From an uncultured Pontibacter sp. (lineage in GTDB: Bacteria; Bacteroidota; Bacteroidia; Cytophagales; Hymenobacteraceae), in contig CANMMP010000003.1 of NCBI GenBank assembly GCA_947499125.1, positions 558,001 through 622,000 of the forward strand: DNA of 64,000 nt, read 5' to 3'. The first letter of the stretch is position 1. Each line of letters begins with the position of its first letter. Position numbers and translations under genes: made by a program. Of the stretch, positions 32,092 through 42,700 are shown piece after piece. The notes under the pieces are model-generated. The model was not told the DNA's origin and did not search any database. It saw only the letters and a program-made list of their open reading frames with translations.

Positions 32092-35000
32092 TTACGCTTT
32101 TTTTTGCTTAAAGTATAGATAAAAGGTAGTGCCTTCGTTCAGGGTGCTTTCAATATTTACGTAACCTCCGTTATTGGTAAGCAATCGGTTTACGATATAC
32201 AACCCAAGGCCCGAGCCATTTACATGGTTATGAAAACGTTTAAACATCTGGAACAGTTTACTCTGGTGTTTGTTCATGTCGATGCCTAAGCCATTGTCTT
32301 GTACTTTTAACTCTATGTAATCGCCTTTCAGGGTAGTAGTCATTTGTATAACAGGCTGGCGCTCCGGATGACGGTATTTCAGCGCATTGCTCAGCAGGTT
32401 ATAAAATATACTGTTCAGGTTAGGGCGCGAGAAGTTGATAACAGGAGTTTGTGCAAAGTCGGTTTTAATCTTTGCCCCCGAAGCTTGTATCATGTCATGT
32501 ATACTTACCGAAACATTTTCGATGAGTTCCTGCAACACAACCGGCTCGTGGTCGCGCACTTTCTTTTTCTGAATTTTTACAACCTCGCCCAGTTCGTTTA
32601 TAGTATTGTATATCTGCTCCAGCGACTTGTTGAACATGCCTACAAGTTTTTCGCCATCAGCATCTTTAAACTCAGTGCTGCGGGTTATCTCGTTAAATAT
32701 ACCTGCCATGTTCACGATAGGTAATTTAAGGTCGTGGGAGGCGGTGTATACAAAGCTGTCGAGGTCGCGGTTTATACGTTCCAGTTCCAGGTTCTTCTCC
32801 AGTAATTCTTCTTCGGCTTTTTTATGGTCTTCGATGTCGGTGTGAGAGCCAACCCACATGGTGATTTCGCCTTCGCTGTTGCGTATAGGTACGGCACGTG
32901 CCAGGAACCAGCGGTACTTCCCGTTCTGGTCTCCGGATCTCCAGCGGTTCTCTATCTCGAAAGGGTTCTTGGTTTTAAGAGCGTGTTCCCAGGCTACTTT
33001 GGTGCGGGCAGCATCATCGGGGTGCAATGCCTTTTCCCAGCCCCAGTCTTTTAATTCATCGAAAGTTATACCTGTATAGTCGTACCAGCGCTGGTTATAG
33101 TAGTTTACTGCCCCATCAGGTGTGGCGGTCCAGGTCATTAATGGCAACGATTCCAGTACTTTTCGGGTATGCGTATTGCTTTCGTGCAGCGCCAGTTCTA
33201 TTCTGCGTTTTTCTGTAATATCCAGCATAGACCCGAACATGCGAATGCCCTTGCCCTGCTCATCCCGTATTACAATGCCCTTGTCAACTATAAGTTTATA
33301 GGTACCATCAGCGCACCTGAACCTGTACTCAGCTGACCAGGTATTGGTAGTGCCATTTATAGTTGAAAGTATAGAGTCTTTAACCGGTTTATAGTCGTCC
33401 GGGTGAATATGGTCGGTCCAGGAATTTATTAAGAGGTTATCGCCTGATGTGTGCCCGAATAAGGAAGTATAGCCTTCGTTCCACCAGATGCTGTCGTCCT
33501 TCAGGTTCCAGTCCCAGATAACGTCGTTGGTAGCAATGGCAATACGCTTAAAACGTTCGCTGTTGTAGTGTAATTCCTGGTCTCTTTTTTTCTGGCGGGT
33601 AACATCTACTACAGAGCCCAGCATTCGTTCTGGTTTTCCGTCATCGCCATAAATGATGTACCCATGGTCCAGGAGGGTGGCGTAATTGCCATCTGCGCAA
33701 CGGTAACGGTATTCGCCTGTCCAGGATTTACGCTTTTGTGCAATGGCGGCATCTATACCTTCACGGACGGTGTCGTAATCGTCGGGGTGTACTTTTTCGT
33801 CCCAGATATGAGAGCTTACTTCCAGGTCGTCGTCGCTGTAGCCAAACATGTCTTTATATGACTTGCTCCAGTACAGGGTATTCGCTTTTACATCATGGTC
33901 CCAGGTGGCAGTGCCGGTAGCCTTGGAGAGCAGCTGCATACTGTACTGTTTGTAAGCAACCTGCTGTTTTGTTTTTACAAGTTCGGTTACATCTACTGCC
34001 GATATAAGTATGCCTTCCGGTTTGTTGCCGGTCATTACCGGCCGGTATTCCACGTTCAGGTATACTTCAGTCAGCTCGCCATTCCGTAGCCGGTCAACCT
34101 GCAGCTTATACTCTGTTACCTGCACTTTTTTACCGGTGCGGTATACTTCATCCAGGATATTGAAAAAGTTGGTGCCTGCCAGTTCCGGAAATACCTCGTG
34201 GGCAGGTTGATGTTTGCGGCTACGGTAACCTAAAAGTATATCTACACCTGGTGTAACGTACTGGCAAATATGATCGGGGCCATGCAGCAGGCAGAAATGA
34301 ACGGGAGAGTGGTTAAGTATACTTTCGAGTTGCAGGTCTTTTTCGCGGATGCGTTCCAGTACCTGTTTCTGATCTTCTATATCGGTAAGGGTGCCTATCC
34401 AGAACTGTATTTTCCCGTCGAGTCCATGCATTGGTACGCCCCGCTCCAGGAACCAGCGGTATTGCTTGTCATAGTGGTTGAGGAGGCGGTATTCTACTTC
34501 GTAAGGACAACCGGTCATCATGGTATTGTTCCAGTCCATCAGGATAGTGGCGGTGTCCTCCGGGTGAATAGCCTTTGTCCAGCCCTCCGTCTGATCTGAA
34601 GTCATGCCGGTATAGCTGTACCAATTACTGTTAAAGTATAGCACCTTACCATCCGGCCCTGACATCCAGGCCATGTGTGGCAGCACTTCCAGCAGGTGGC
34701 GGTAGCGTGTGTCGCTTTCTTTCAGTTCTTCTTCGGCTTTATGGCTATCCGAAAGGTCTATAATAGAGCCCAGCGTACGGATCGGTCGTCCATCAGCATG
34801 GTAAATGATGTATCCCTGGTCTAATACAGGTATGTAGGTGCCATCGGCCTTCCGGAAACGATATTCGCCTGTCCAGATCTTACTGCCTGAAGCGTTTGCT
34901 TTTTCTATACTTGCCTGTATTTCCTCAAAATCTTCGGGGTGTACGCGTTCATCCCACGACTCGCCGCCCGGGCCCATTTCATCGGGTGTGTAACCCAGTA

Positions 35001-35538
35001 TATCCTGCAGGCCAGCTCCCCAGTACATTTTATTATGCACCAGGTCATACTCCCACGAAACGGCTTTTACACTGTTGTTCGTAATTACCGGCAGTGTTTC
35101 CTTCTTATTCCGTTCAACGTCAGTTGGGTTCAGCTCACTTATCTCACGTGCCTCATGCAGAATGTATAGCAAAGCGCCATCATCGTCCAGCACAGGTGTG
35201 TTTATAACACTCCAGTATAGTTGCTGCGGAGTGCCATCCGATAATTCGGGTGGTGCTGCCGTAAACCTGAAAGCCGGGATCTGGTGAGGCTCTTTATACA
35301 AAAGTACATGCTCCAGCGAGTCTTGTAGGGCAAGCGAAAAGTTGGTGTACGAATCTGTTAAGGAAGTATAGACAAGAGGCTTATATAGCAGAGCCTCGCG
35401 TGACATTCGACGTGCGCGCAGGTAAGCAGTTGTAGTTTCCAGCACCGTCAGGTCCGGCGATAGAGCTACGTACAGGCCAGGTAATGATCTAAATAAAGGA
35501 CTAAGATCGGGTAAAGTAGTTATTTGCTGAGCTGACAT
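32092..35538 (-). CDS. Cytoplasmic histidine kinase with seven PAS domains
   Basis: 1148 residues without transmembrane segments. An N-terminal degenerate PAS (about 10-135) is followed by six more, starting near 155, 280, 405, 540, 665 and 790. Two types alternate: one with WEYD...HPEDF...EYRFRKADGTY, another with MAWMSGPDGKVLYFN...YTGM...HPED. The HisKA box is YTASHDLKLPIVNM with His935. The ATPase has NLLSNALKYRHPE (N box), DNGLGI (G1), FKRFH (F box) and GSGLGLYIVNRL (G2). It probably senses internal small molecules, redox or light through bound cofactors. Output is the receiver gene 24 bases downstream. Confidence 0.94.
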   Translation of the reverse strand: MSAQQITTLPDLSPLFRSLPGLYVALSPDLTVLETTTAYLRARRMSREALLYKPLVYTSLTDSYTNFSLALQDSLEHVLLYKEPHQIPAFRFTAAPPELSDGTPQQLYWSVINTPVLDDDGALLYILHEAREISELNPTDVERNKKETLPVITNNSVKAVSWEYDLVHNKMYWGAGLQDILGYTPDEMGPGGESWDERVHPEDFEEIQASIEKANASGSKIWTGEYRFRKADGTYIPVLDQGYIIYHADGRPIRTLGSIIDLSDSHKAEEELKESDTRYRHLLEVLPHMAWMSGPDGKVLYFNSNWYSYTGMTSDQTEGWTKAIHPEDTATILMDWNNTMMTGCPYEVEYRLLNHYDKQYRWFLERGVPMHGLDGKIQFWIGTLTDIEDQKQVLERIREKDLQLESILNHSPVHFCLLHGPDHICQYVTPGVDILLGYRSRKHQPAHEVFPELAGTNFFNILDEVYRTGKKVQVTEYKLQVDRLRNGELTEVYLNVEYRPVMTGNKPEGILISAVDVTELVKTKQQVAYKQYSMQLLSKATGTATWDHDVKANTLYWSKSYKDMFGYSDDDLEVSSHIWDEKVHPDDYDTVREGIDAAIAQKRKSWTGEYRYRCADGNYATLLDHGYIIYGDDGKPERMLGSVVDVTRQKKRDQELHYNSERFKRIAIATNDVIWDWNLKDDSIWWNEGYTSLFGHTSGDNLLINSWTDHIHPDDYKPVKDSILSTINGTTNTWSAEYRFRCADGTYKLIVDKGIVIRDEQGKGIRMFGSMLDITEKRRIELALHESNTHTRKVLESLPLMTWTATPDGAVNYYNQRWYDYTGITFDELKDWGWEKALHPDDAARTKVAWEHALKTKNPFEIENRWRSGDQNGKYRWFLARAVPIRNSEGEITMWVGSHTDIEDHKKAEEELLEKNLELERINRDLDSFVYTASHDLKLPIVNMAGIFNEITRSTEFKDADGEKLVGMFNKSLEQIYNTINELGEVVKIQKKKVRDHEPVVLQELIENVSVSIHDMIQASGAKIKTDFAQTPVINFSRPNLNSIFYNLLSNALKYRHPERQPVIQMTTTLKGDYIELKVQDNGLGIDMNKHQSKLFQMFKRFHNHVNGSGLGLYIVNRLLTNNGGYVNIESTLNEGTTFYLYFKQKKA

Positions 35539-35694
35539 TGCTAAGTATGGTAAACGGTACGCATGAGCCGGATAGGCAAGTGAGTAAATTTAATGAAAGA
35601 ATCTTCCTATTCAAACGTTTATTTAGCGGAGACCCTGAAATTCAATCTTCCCCAGCACAATTCCTGCTTTGAGCTATAGTTTACCGGGCAATTT

Positions 35695-36105
35695 TTAAGG
35701 CTCTATGTCCTGCTTTTCGTCATTTATATCGGTATAAGTCCCGAACCATATGATCACTTTGCCATTCTCATCCCGGATGGGCATAGCCTGCTCCAGAAAC
35801 CACTTATACGAATCGTCGGAGCCGTTGCGGATGCGGCACTCCATGTGGTAATCGCCTGCCTGCAACGACTTGTTCCAGGCTTCAATAACATGCCAGGAAT
35901 CTTCGGGGTGCACCATTTTAAGCCAACCGTCTGTGGGGCCGGGGTGCATACCAGTATACGAATACCAGGCTTTGTTAAAGTATAATATCTTACCGGTTGG
36001 GCTGCCTGTCCATGCCATCTGTTGCAGTGCATCCATAAACTCAAGCAGATGCTCGTTGCTTATCTGCAGCGCACAATGAGCCTGTTTGTAGATCGATTCA
36101 TCCAT
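35695..36105 (-). CDS. Stand-alone PAS-domain protein
   Basis: The 136-residue protein is one PAS domain with a short N-terminal helix (YKQAHCALQISNEHLLEFMDAL). Its core MAWTGSPTGKILYFNKAWYSYTGM and FLEQAMPIRDENGKVIIWFG is very close to the third PAS of the adjacent kinase (MAWMSGPDGKVLYFNSNWYSYTGM). It looks like a duplicated PAS unit. It lacks a kinase or output domain and sits between mfd and the kinase on the same strand. It might modulate the kinase by heterodimerising through PAS (inference). Confidence 0.85.
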   Translation of the reverse strand: MDESIYKQAHCALQISNEHLLEFMDALQQMAWTGSPTGKILYFNKAWYSYTGMHPGPTDGWLKMVHPEDSWHVIEAWNKSLQAGDYHMECRIRNGSDDSYKWFLEQAMPIRDENGKVIIWFGTYTDINDEKQDIEP

Positions 36106-36145
36106 TATAGCAAAGTGGTTTAAGTCAGGAGTTTACGTTAGTGGT

Positions 36146-39100
36146 TTATACAGGGTTAATTTCCCTGACGCCTAACTCTTCGAACACCTCTCGGGCATCG
36201 GCTATACTTCGGATATCTTCCACTATAACTATAAGTTTGTTTTTGGCCTCTTTTAAGCGTGAACGGCGCTGATGCTGCTGCACGTACTTAAGTATATTGC
36301 CAAACGTATCGGATTGGAAATACTTGTCGTTGTTCTCGCTTGGCAGGTAGCCTTTCATGGTTTCTTTTTTGATGGTGAGCTTTTCGAAGCCAAGCTGCTG
36401 GGCCTGCCATCTTAACTTCACAATGTCTATCAGTTTCTGAACCTGCTCCGGTAAAGGGCCGAACCTGTCAACTATACTGGCGCGCAGTTTCTCCAGTTCG
36501 TCCAGGTCTTTGGTGCTATCGAGTTTGCTGTACAGGCTGAGGCGCTCCGAAATGTTGCTCACGTACCAGTCCGGTATCAGCACTTCCATGTCGGTTTCTA
36601 TGTTACAGTCGCGCACCGGTTCTATAAACTGTTCCAGGTTATCGCCCAGGAACAGATCACGGAATTCGGTCTCTTTCAACTCTTTCACGGCATCATCCAG
36701 TATCTGGTGATACATCTCAAAACCAAGGTCGGTAATAAAGCCGCTTTGCTCGCCGCCCAAAAGGTTGCCTGCTCCCCGGATATCCAGGTCGCGCATCGCA
36801 ATTTTAAAGCCTTCACCCAGGTCAGAGAATTCTTCTAAAGTACTCAGGCGTTTACGGGCATCGCTTGGCAAACCAGCTACAGGCGGAGTTAACAAATAGC
36901 AGTAGGCTTTCTTGTTTGATCGGCCTACACGCCCGCGCATCTGGTGCAGGTCTGATAAACCGAACATGTGTGCCCTGTTAATGATGATGGTATTGGCATT
37001 TGGGATATCCAGACCAGACTCGATGATATTGGTTGAAACCAGCACATCGTATTCGCCCTCCACAAACTTCATCATACGCTTTTCGAGCTGCTCGCCATCC
37101 ATCTGGCCGTGTGCGTAGGTAATGCGCGCATCAGGTACCAGTTTCAGGATCATGTTGGCTATCTCTTCAATATCTTTCACACGGTTGTGCACGAAGAATA
37201 CCTGTCCGCCTCGTTTTAATTCTGCAACTATAGCATCTCGTATCAACAGTTCATCAAAAACATGAAGCTCCGTTTGTACTGGCTGGCGGTTTGGTGGTGG
37301 CGTGGCAATAACCGACAAGTCGCGGGCACCCATCAGCGAGAAATGCAGCGTACGCGGGATTGGTGTGGCCGTAAGCGTCAGGGTATCTACGTTTATGCGC
37401 ATCTCCTTCAGCTTGTCCTTCGTCTTCACGCCAAATTTCTGCTCTTCATCTATCACCAGCAAGCCAAGGTCTTTAAATTTGATGTCTTTGCTGACGATGC
37501 GGTGCGTACCGATAAGAATATCTACTTTACCTTCGGCTACGCGCTTCAGGGTTTCTTTCGTATCCTTGGTAGTTTTAAAGCGATTGACATAATCAACAGT
37601 AACCGGGAATGGCGCTAACCTGTCGCGGAACGTTTTGAAATGTTGCATGGCCAGCACCGTAGTAGGCACCAGCACGGCTACCTGTTTTCCATCGCAGGCA
37701 GCTTTAAAGGCAGCACGAATAGCTACTTCGGTTTTACCAAAGCCTACGTCGCCGCACACCAGGCGGTCCATTGGGTGGGGTTGCTCCATGTCGGCTTTTA
37801 CATCTTCGGTAGCTTTGCCCTGGTCAGGGGTGTCTTCGTAAATAAACGACGATTCCAGTTCGGCTTGCAGGAAGCCATCGCGGGTGTAAGCGTAGCCTGG
37901 TGCGGCCTTGCGTTTGGCGTATAGTTTAATGAGCTCGGCAGCAATATCTTTTACCTTGCTCTTAACTTTCTTCTTCTTGTTTTCCCACTCCGGCGAGCCC
38001 AGTTTGCTCATACTAGGCGGGCCGCCTTCTTTGCCGCTATACTTGCTTATTTTGTGTAGCGAGTGAATACTGGTATAAAGCAGATCATCGTCGCGGTAAA
38101 CCAAACGGATGGCTTCCTGCAAACGACCACCCACTTCCACTTTTTCCAGGCCGGCAAAACGGCCAATGCCATAATCAACGTGCGTAATGTAGTCGCCGGG
38201 CTGCAACGAGCGCAGCTCTTTCAGGGTCATGGCCTTGTTCTTGGAGTGGCCTTCCTTGGCTTTGTGCTGATAAAACCTGTCGAACAGCTGGTGATCGGTG
38301 TAGCAGGTTATTTTTAGCGTTTGATCGATGAAGCCTTCGCGTAACGAAATGGCAAGGTGCTGAAAACGTATGTCGTGATCAAGTTCATCGAAAATGGTAG
38401 TTAAGCGATTTATCTGGCGTGGCGAATCGGTAGCTATAACGTTTACAAAGCCATCGCCCTGATGCTCGTGCAGGTCTTTTACCAGCCGGTTAAAATCTTT
38501 GTTAAAGGATGGCTGCGGCTTGGCAGAAAAAGGTATAACTTCGGTATCCCGGAAATGAAATCGCTTGCCCATCTCCACTACGTTATACTTCTCGAGTAGC
38601 TTTTTAAAATGTTTCTGCGTCTGGAAAAGCTGTTCCGGGTCCGATACGATCTGAGTGCCACCGCTACCGGCCATTAGTTTGTCGAAGGCCTGGGAAGCCT
38701 TGTCAAAATATTCATCGATCACATCCAGCGTCTGGCGCACATCTTTAAACCAGATAGTGGTATCGTCAGGCAAAAAGTCTAGGAAAGCTTCCCGGGTCTC
38801 CTGCAGCAGTTTGGTCTGTACGTTTGGTATGATCGAGATGCTTTTCTTCGTTTCCACAGACAGCTGCGTGTCCGGGTCAAAGGTTCTTATACTTTCGATC
38901 TCATCGCCGAAAAGCTCAATGCGGTAAGGCAGGTCATTGGCGTAAGAGAACACATCCACGATGCCACCACGCACGGCATACTGGCCCGCTTCATACACAA
39001 ATTCTGTACGTTCAAAGCCATACTCAGCCAGCATCTCGCTCAGGAAATTTACGTCCAGTTTTTCGCCGACCTTTGCGCCCAGCGTATTCTCGACCAGCGA

Positions 39101-39517
39101 TTTTTTGTTTATAACTTTCTCGGTAAGTGCTTCGGGGTAAGTAACTATAAGCTCGCCTTTGCCGGTTTTTTGGTTCAGGCGGTTGAGCACCTCGGCCCGC
39201 ATCAGAATATTCGCGTTCTCGGTATCGTCGAAACTATAAGGCCGCTTGTAGGATGTCGGGAACAGCATGACTTCCTTTTCGTCGTTGAGCAGGTTTTTGA
39301 GATCAGTATAAAAATAAGCAGCCTCCTCTTTGTCGTGCATTACAAAGAGTTGGTGCTGGTGATTTATAGTATAAACTGCCGAGGCCAGCACGGCATCCTG
39401 GCTGCCGGCCATGCCTTTGAGTTGCAGGCGGTACGCATTGTTCGTTTTGAGCCGTTCGGCTATAGTTTGCACCACGCTGTCGAGGCGGTACAGTTCTAAA
39501 AAATCAGATACTTTCAT
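36146..39517 (-). CDS. mfd: Transcription-repair coupling factor Mfd
   Basis: The 1123-residue ATP-dependent translocase removes stalled RNA polymerase and recruits UvrA. The N-terminal UvrB-like region includes YAVRGGIVDVFSYANDLPYRIELFGDEIESIR. The RNA-polymerase-interacting domain contains GDYITHVDYGIGRFAGLEKVEVGG. The RecG-like motor has Walker A GDVGFGKTEVA, DEEQ in LLVIDEEQKFGVKTKDKL, TATPIPRTLHFS and the QMRGRVGRS motif, and a C-terminal TRCF domain ends the protein. Length is normal for the family. The predicted leader carries a hairpin described separately. Confidence 0.98.
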   Translation of the reverse strand: MKVSDFLELYRLDSVVQTIAERLKTNNAYRLQLKGMAGSQDAVLASAVYTINHQHQLFVMHDKEEAAYFYTDLKNLLNDEKEVMLFPTSYKRPYSFDDTENANILMRAEVLNRLNQKTGKGELIVTYPEALTEKVINKKSLVENTLGAKVGEKLDVNFLSEMLAEYGFERTEFVYEAGQYAVRGGIVDVFSYANDLPYRIELFGDEIESIRTFDPDTQLSVETKKSISIIPNVQTKLLQETREAFLDFLPDDTTIWFKDVRQTLDVIDEYFDKASQAFDKLMAGSGGTQIVSDPEQLFQTQKHFKKLLEKYNVVEMGKRFHFRDTEVIPFSAKPQPSFNKDFNRLVKDLHEHQGDGFVNVIATDSPRQINRLTTIFDELDHDIRFQHLAISLREGFIDQTLKITCYTDHQLFDRFYQHKAKEGHSKNKAMTLKELRSLQPGDYITHVDYGIGRFAGLEKVEVGGRLQEAIRLVYRDDDLLYTSIHSLHKISKYSGKEGGPPSMSKLGSPEWENKKKKVKSKVKDIAAELIKLYAKRKAAPGYAYTRDGFLQAELESSFIYEDTPDQGKATEDVKADMEQPHPMDRLVCGDVGFGKTEVAIRAAFKAACDGKQVAVLVPTTVLAMQHFKTFRDRLAPFPVTVDYVNRFKTTKDTKETLKRVAEGKVDILIGTHRIVSKDIKFKDLGLLVIDEEQKFGVKTKDKLKEMRINVDTLTLTATPIPRTLHFSLMGARDLSVIATPPPNRQPVQTELHVFDELLIRDAIVAELKRGGQVFFVHNRVKDIEEIANMILKLVPDARITYAHGQMDGEQLEKRMMKFVEGEYDVLVSTNIIESGLDIPNANTIIINRAHMFGLSDLHQMRGRVGRSNKKAYCYLLTPPVAGLPSDARKRLSTLEEFSDLGEGFKIAMRDLDIRGAGNLLGGEQSGFITDLGFEMYHQILDDAVKELKETEFRDLFLGDNLEQFIEPVRDCNIETDMEVLIPDWYVSNISERLSLYSKLDSTKDLDELEKLRASIVDRFGPLPEQVQKLIDIVKLRWQAQQLGFEKLTIKKETMKGYLPSENNDKYFQSDTFGNILKYVQQHQRRSRLKEAKNKLIVIVEDIRSIADAREVFEELGVREINPV

Positions 39518-39542
39518 TCAGCTCTATTACAAAACAAGAAAG

Positions 39543-39578
39543 GCAGAACACAGGGCTTATAGTATAGCCGTGTTCTGC
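39543..39578 (-). promoter_or_regulatory. Terminator-like hairpin in the mfd leader
   Basis: GCAGAACAC and its complement (39543-39551 with 39570-39578) form a 9-bp stem with a further GGCT/AGCC stem inside. On the reverse strand it is followed by CTTTCTTGTTTTG before the mfd start at 39517. It lies downstream of a TATCTTTG box, so it should be transcribed. It could act as an attenuator. Confidence 0.5.
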
Positions 39579-39592
39579 TGATTGTACTTCTA

Positions 39593-39600
39593 CAAAGATA
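39593..39600 (-). promoter_or_regulatory. TAnnTTTG box for mfd
   Basis: The reverse strand reads TATCTTTG about 75 bases upstream of the mfd ATG. The start of transcription would be near 39587. Confidence 0.5.
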
Positions 39601-39769
39601 CGGAAGTTAATGTTTTGTTGGGGTGGGGAGAAAGTTGTGGGGATGTTAGAAATAAGACAGTACCCAATTGAAGATCACTTCAATAATTTGAATATAGTGA
39701 TTTGTGTATAGAGTTGATAAATATTGTTACATTAGTAAATTAATAATATTAATCGCCTCAAATTAGTTT

Positions 39770-42700
39770 ATGAAAACAAACTACCTCTGTTTGGGAAGAT
39801 ATATCCTCTTCTTTATAGCTCTTATTTGCTCCTCATTCAATGCCTTCGGCCAATATACCAATCCAAAAGTTATACTTGATTATGGTACCACCCAAATGCC
39901 TGAAACAGTATTAACTGTAGATATAGATAATGATGGAAGTATAGATGTAGTATCTCATAATAGATTTGGTAATAGCCCAATTAATGTTTCCATCAACAAT
40001 AAAGACGGACAAAGCTTCTCTAATATTACTCTGCCGGATTCACATCTTTTTGGAGCATTTGGGAACTTGATAGCAGCTGATTTAGATAAGAATGGCTTTA
40101 CTGATATAATTGCTATAACAGATCTTGGAAATCAGCATTATGAAAAGCCAAATAATCAAGTAGTTGTGTGGTATAACAACGGAAATCGCACATTTAGTAA
40201 TTCAAGAATAATTATAAGCAATTTAGACTCTGGCACTGAGTTACAGGTGCTGGACATGGATAGTGATAAAGATGCAGATATTGTGCTGCCCAGCCAATAT
40301 TTGGAGGGGAGTTATAGGACAGCGTGGTTAAAGAACAACGGGCGTAGTAGCAAGTGGGAACTCCAGATTATAAAAGATGCCGGAGGAGCATTGAATGATT
40401 CTGGAATGGCGCTTATGTCTGCGGTGGCAGATCTTAACAACGATAATATACCAGATCTCTTTTTGTATAACGGTAGCAGTAATGGGTTTATAGTTTATGC
40501 AGGACCAAGTTATATTCCAAAACATATTGAAATAGGCTTTTATGCGTCATTCGGAATCGGCTTTTATGTCGCTGATATGGACCAAGATGGTGATTTAGAT
40601 GTAATTGGAGGTACTGAAGGGAGTACAAAGGGACTGTTTATTTTAGAAAATTTAACTGACCTTAAATTTAAGCGTCATACATTAAGTAACTCAACAGATG
40701 GTTTTGATGGCTTTATTGTGGATGACCTGGATCTGGATGGTTATCCAGATATAATTAGTGACTGCTGGTATGGTTGTAACCTTACTTACTTCAAAAACCT
40801 TGGTAACTTAAATTTTGACAAGGAAAATACTACTTTGAATATAAATATTACCAGCAGTAAGAACATTGCTATAGCTGATCTTGATAAAGATGGGAAGAAA
40901 GACTTAGTTGTATCTGATCAATCAATGCATAATGTAAAGTGGTATAAAAGCAGTTTTGCCATATTCACTGGCATTGAAGCCAAATTTCGAGCACCCAATG
41001 TAAGATGCTATTATACCAATATTAATTTTCAGGATATGAGTAGGGGTAGTAATATAACCAAATGGTTATGGGATTTTGGAGACGGGAGCACTTCTTCAGA
41101 AAAAGATCCTACACATACTTTTACAAAAGCCGGTACTTTTAGCGTTTCTCTTACTGTTACAAATAGCAAAGGAGAAAAGCACACAACTACTCAGCCCATA
41201 AAAATTGATAAGGCGCCCGTATTATCCGGGGTTTTTACATTTAATGTATGCCGGAATGTTAATTCTTCAATAACTGTTGAGAATACTATAGAAGAAGCAA
41301 TATACAACTGGTATTACTCTGATACCGACACGACACCATTTTTTAGCGGCAGCACTTTAACAAAGTTTTTTAATGATATAAATACAACGCTCTATGTAGA
41401 GAAAGTAAGTATAAGCGGTTGTAAAAGTAAGCGGGTGCCAGTACTTATAGGAACAGTACCCAGACTTGGCACACCTACAATTCAGGATGTGGCGAGTAAT
41501 ACAGGCCCTGCAGTTTTAAAATTATCACCAACTAATGTTTACGGTGATATTTACTGGTATCATAATGAGAATGACACCCTTCCATTTTATGTAGGGCCAT
41601 ACTATGAGAAATATTTTACGCAAACAGAGTCGTTTTATATCGAATCAGGCGCTCGTAACAGCAGCTGTAGATCAGGTTCAAGAGTTAAGGTAACAGCATA
41701 TATTAGCCAAAGGCCATTAGATGCGCCTTCGTTTGTTTGGGCTGATTTAGCACTTTCTAAAAGCTACCATAGCACAAGCTCAAACTTACAGATTGATTCG
41801 TATGGTAATGCATTAGCGTTAGGTACATTTAGTTATGACTCTTTAAGGGCTGGTGATATAACTATTAGTCCATCAGGCAACAATAAAATTCAATATTTAA
41901 TAAAATACGATAATGAAGGGGAAGTTGTCAGTGGAATTGGGATAATAGAAAAAATAACAGGTGACCTTAATACAAAGCAGTTTATAGTGGATGAGGACAA
42001 TAACATTGTTATAGCTGGCCCCACAACTCAAGGGAAAATTAGGGTAGGCGATAAGATTATAGAAGTTGAAAGAGATGAGATATTAATTTCAAAATTAACG
42101 CCTGAAGGAGAACTGCTGTGGTACAAGCAATTTCCCCCAAATTCAAGTGTTCAGGTAACTAAAAGTGGAGTTGCTGTAAGTACTGATTTTGTAGGGCAGG
42201 AAACAATAGATGGGCGTACTTTTGGCAGCTCCGATTTGCCGATCGAGAAGTTTGAGATTATATTAAAATATGGGAAAAATGGTATCCTGTTGTGGTCTAA
42301 AGAGATCTCTAATTTTAAGTATTATTCAGCGATTAATGGTGAAGTTATAGGCTATGGTACGTCATCAGCTGTTTTAGATGAAGACGATAATATATATCAA
42401 TATGGCCGGATAGAAAATTATATACTAGTTGATGGAACAAAGATCTCGATCCCTATAGCAAATTCTACTGGCGGGGTAATATTAAAATATAGCCCACAAG
42501 GAAAGCTTTTATGGAGTAAAGTAATATCCAGTGATCAAAATGGTTTATCATTAATTGATGGAAAAATAAAAGTTAAAGATGGCTTTTTATATATAACCGG
42601 AGATGCAAGTAGAGGGGAAACTAATTTTGGAGATATTACACTACATGGTAAAATTAATTACATAGCAAAATATGATGGGGATGGGGAGTTGCATTGGGCA

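Noticed and set aside
32092-35538. Hybrid kinase with an attached receiver
   Set aside because: The protein ends soon after the ATPase G2 box; the receiver is a separate gene 24 bases downstream.
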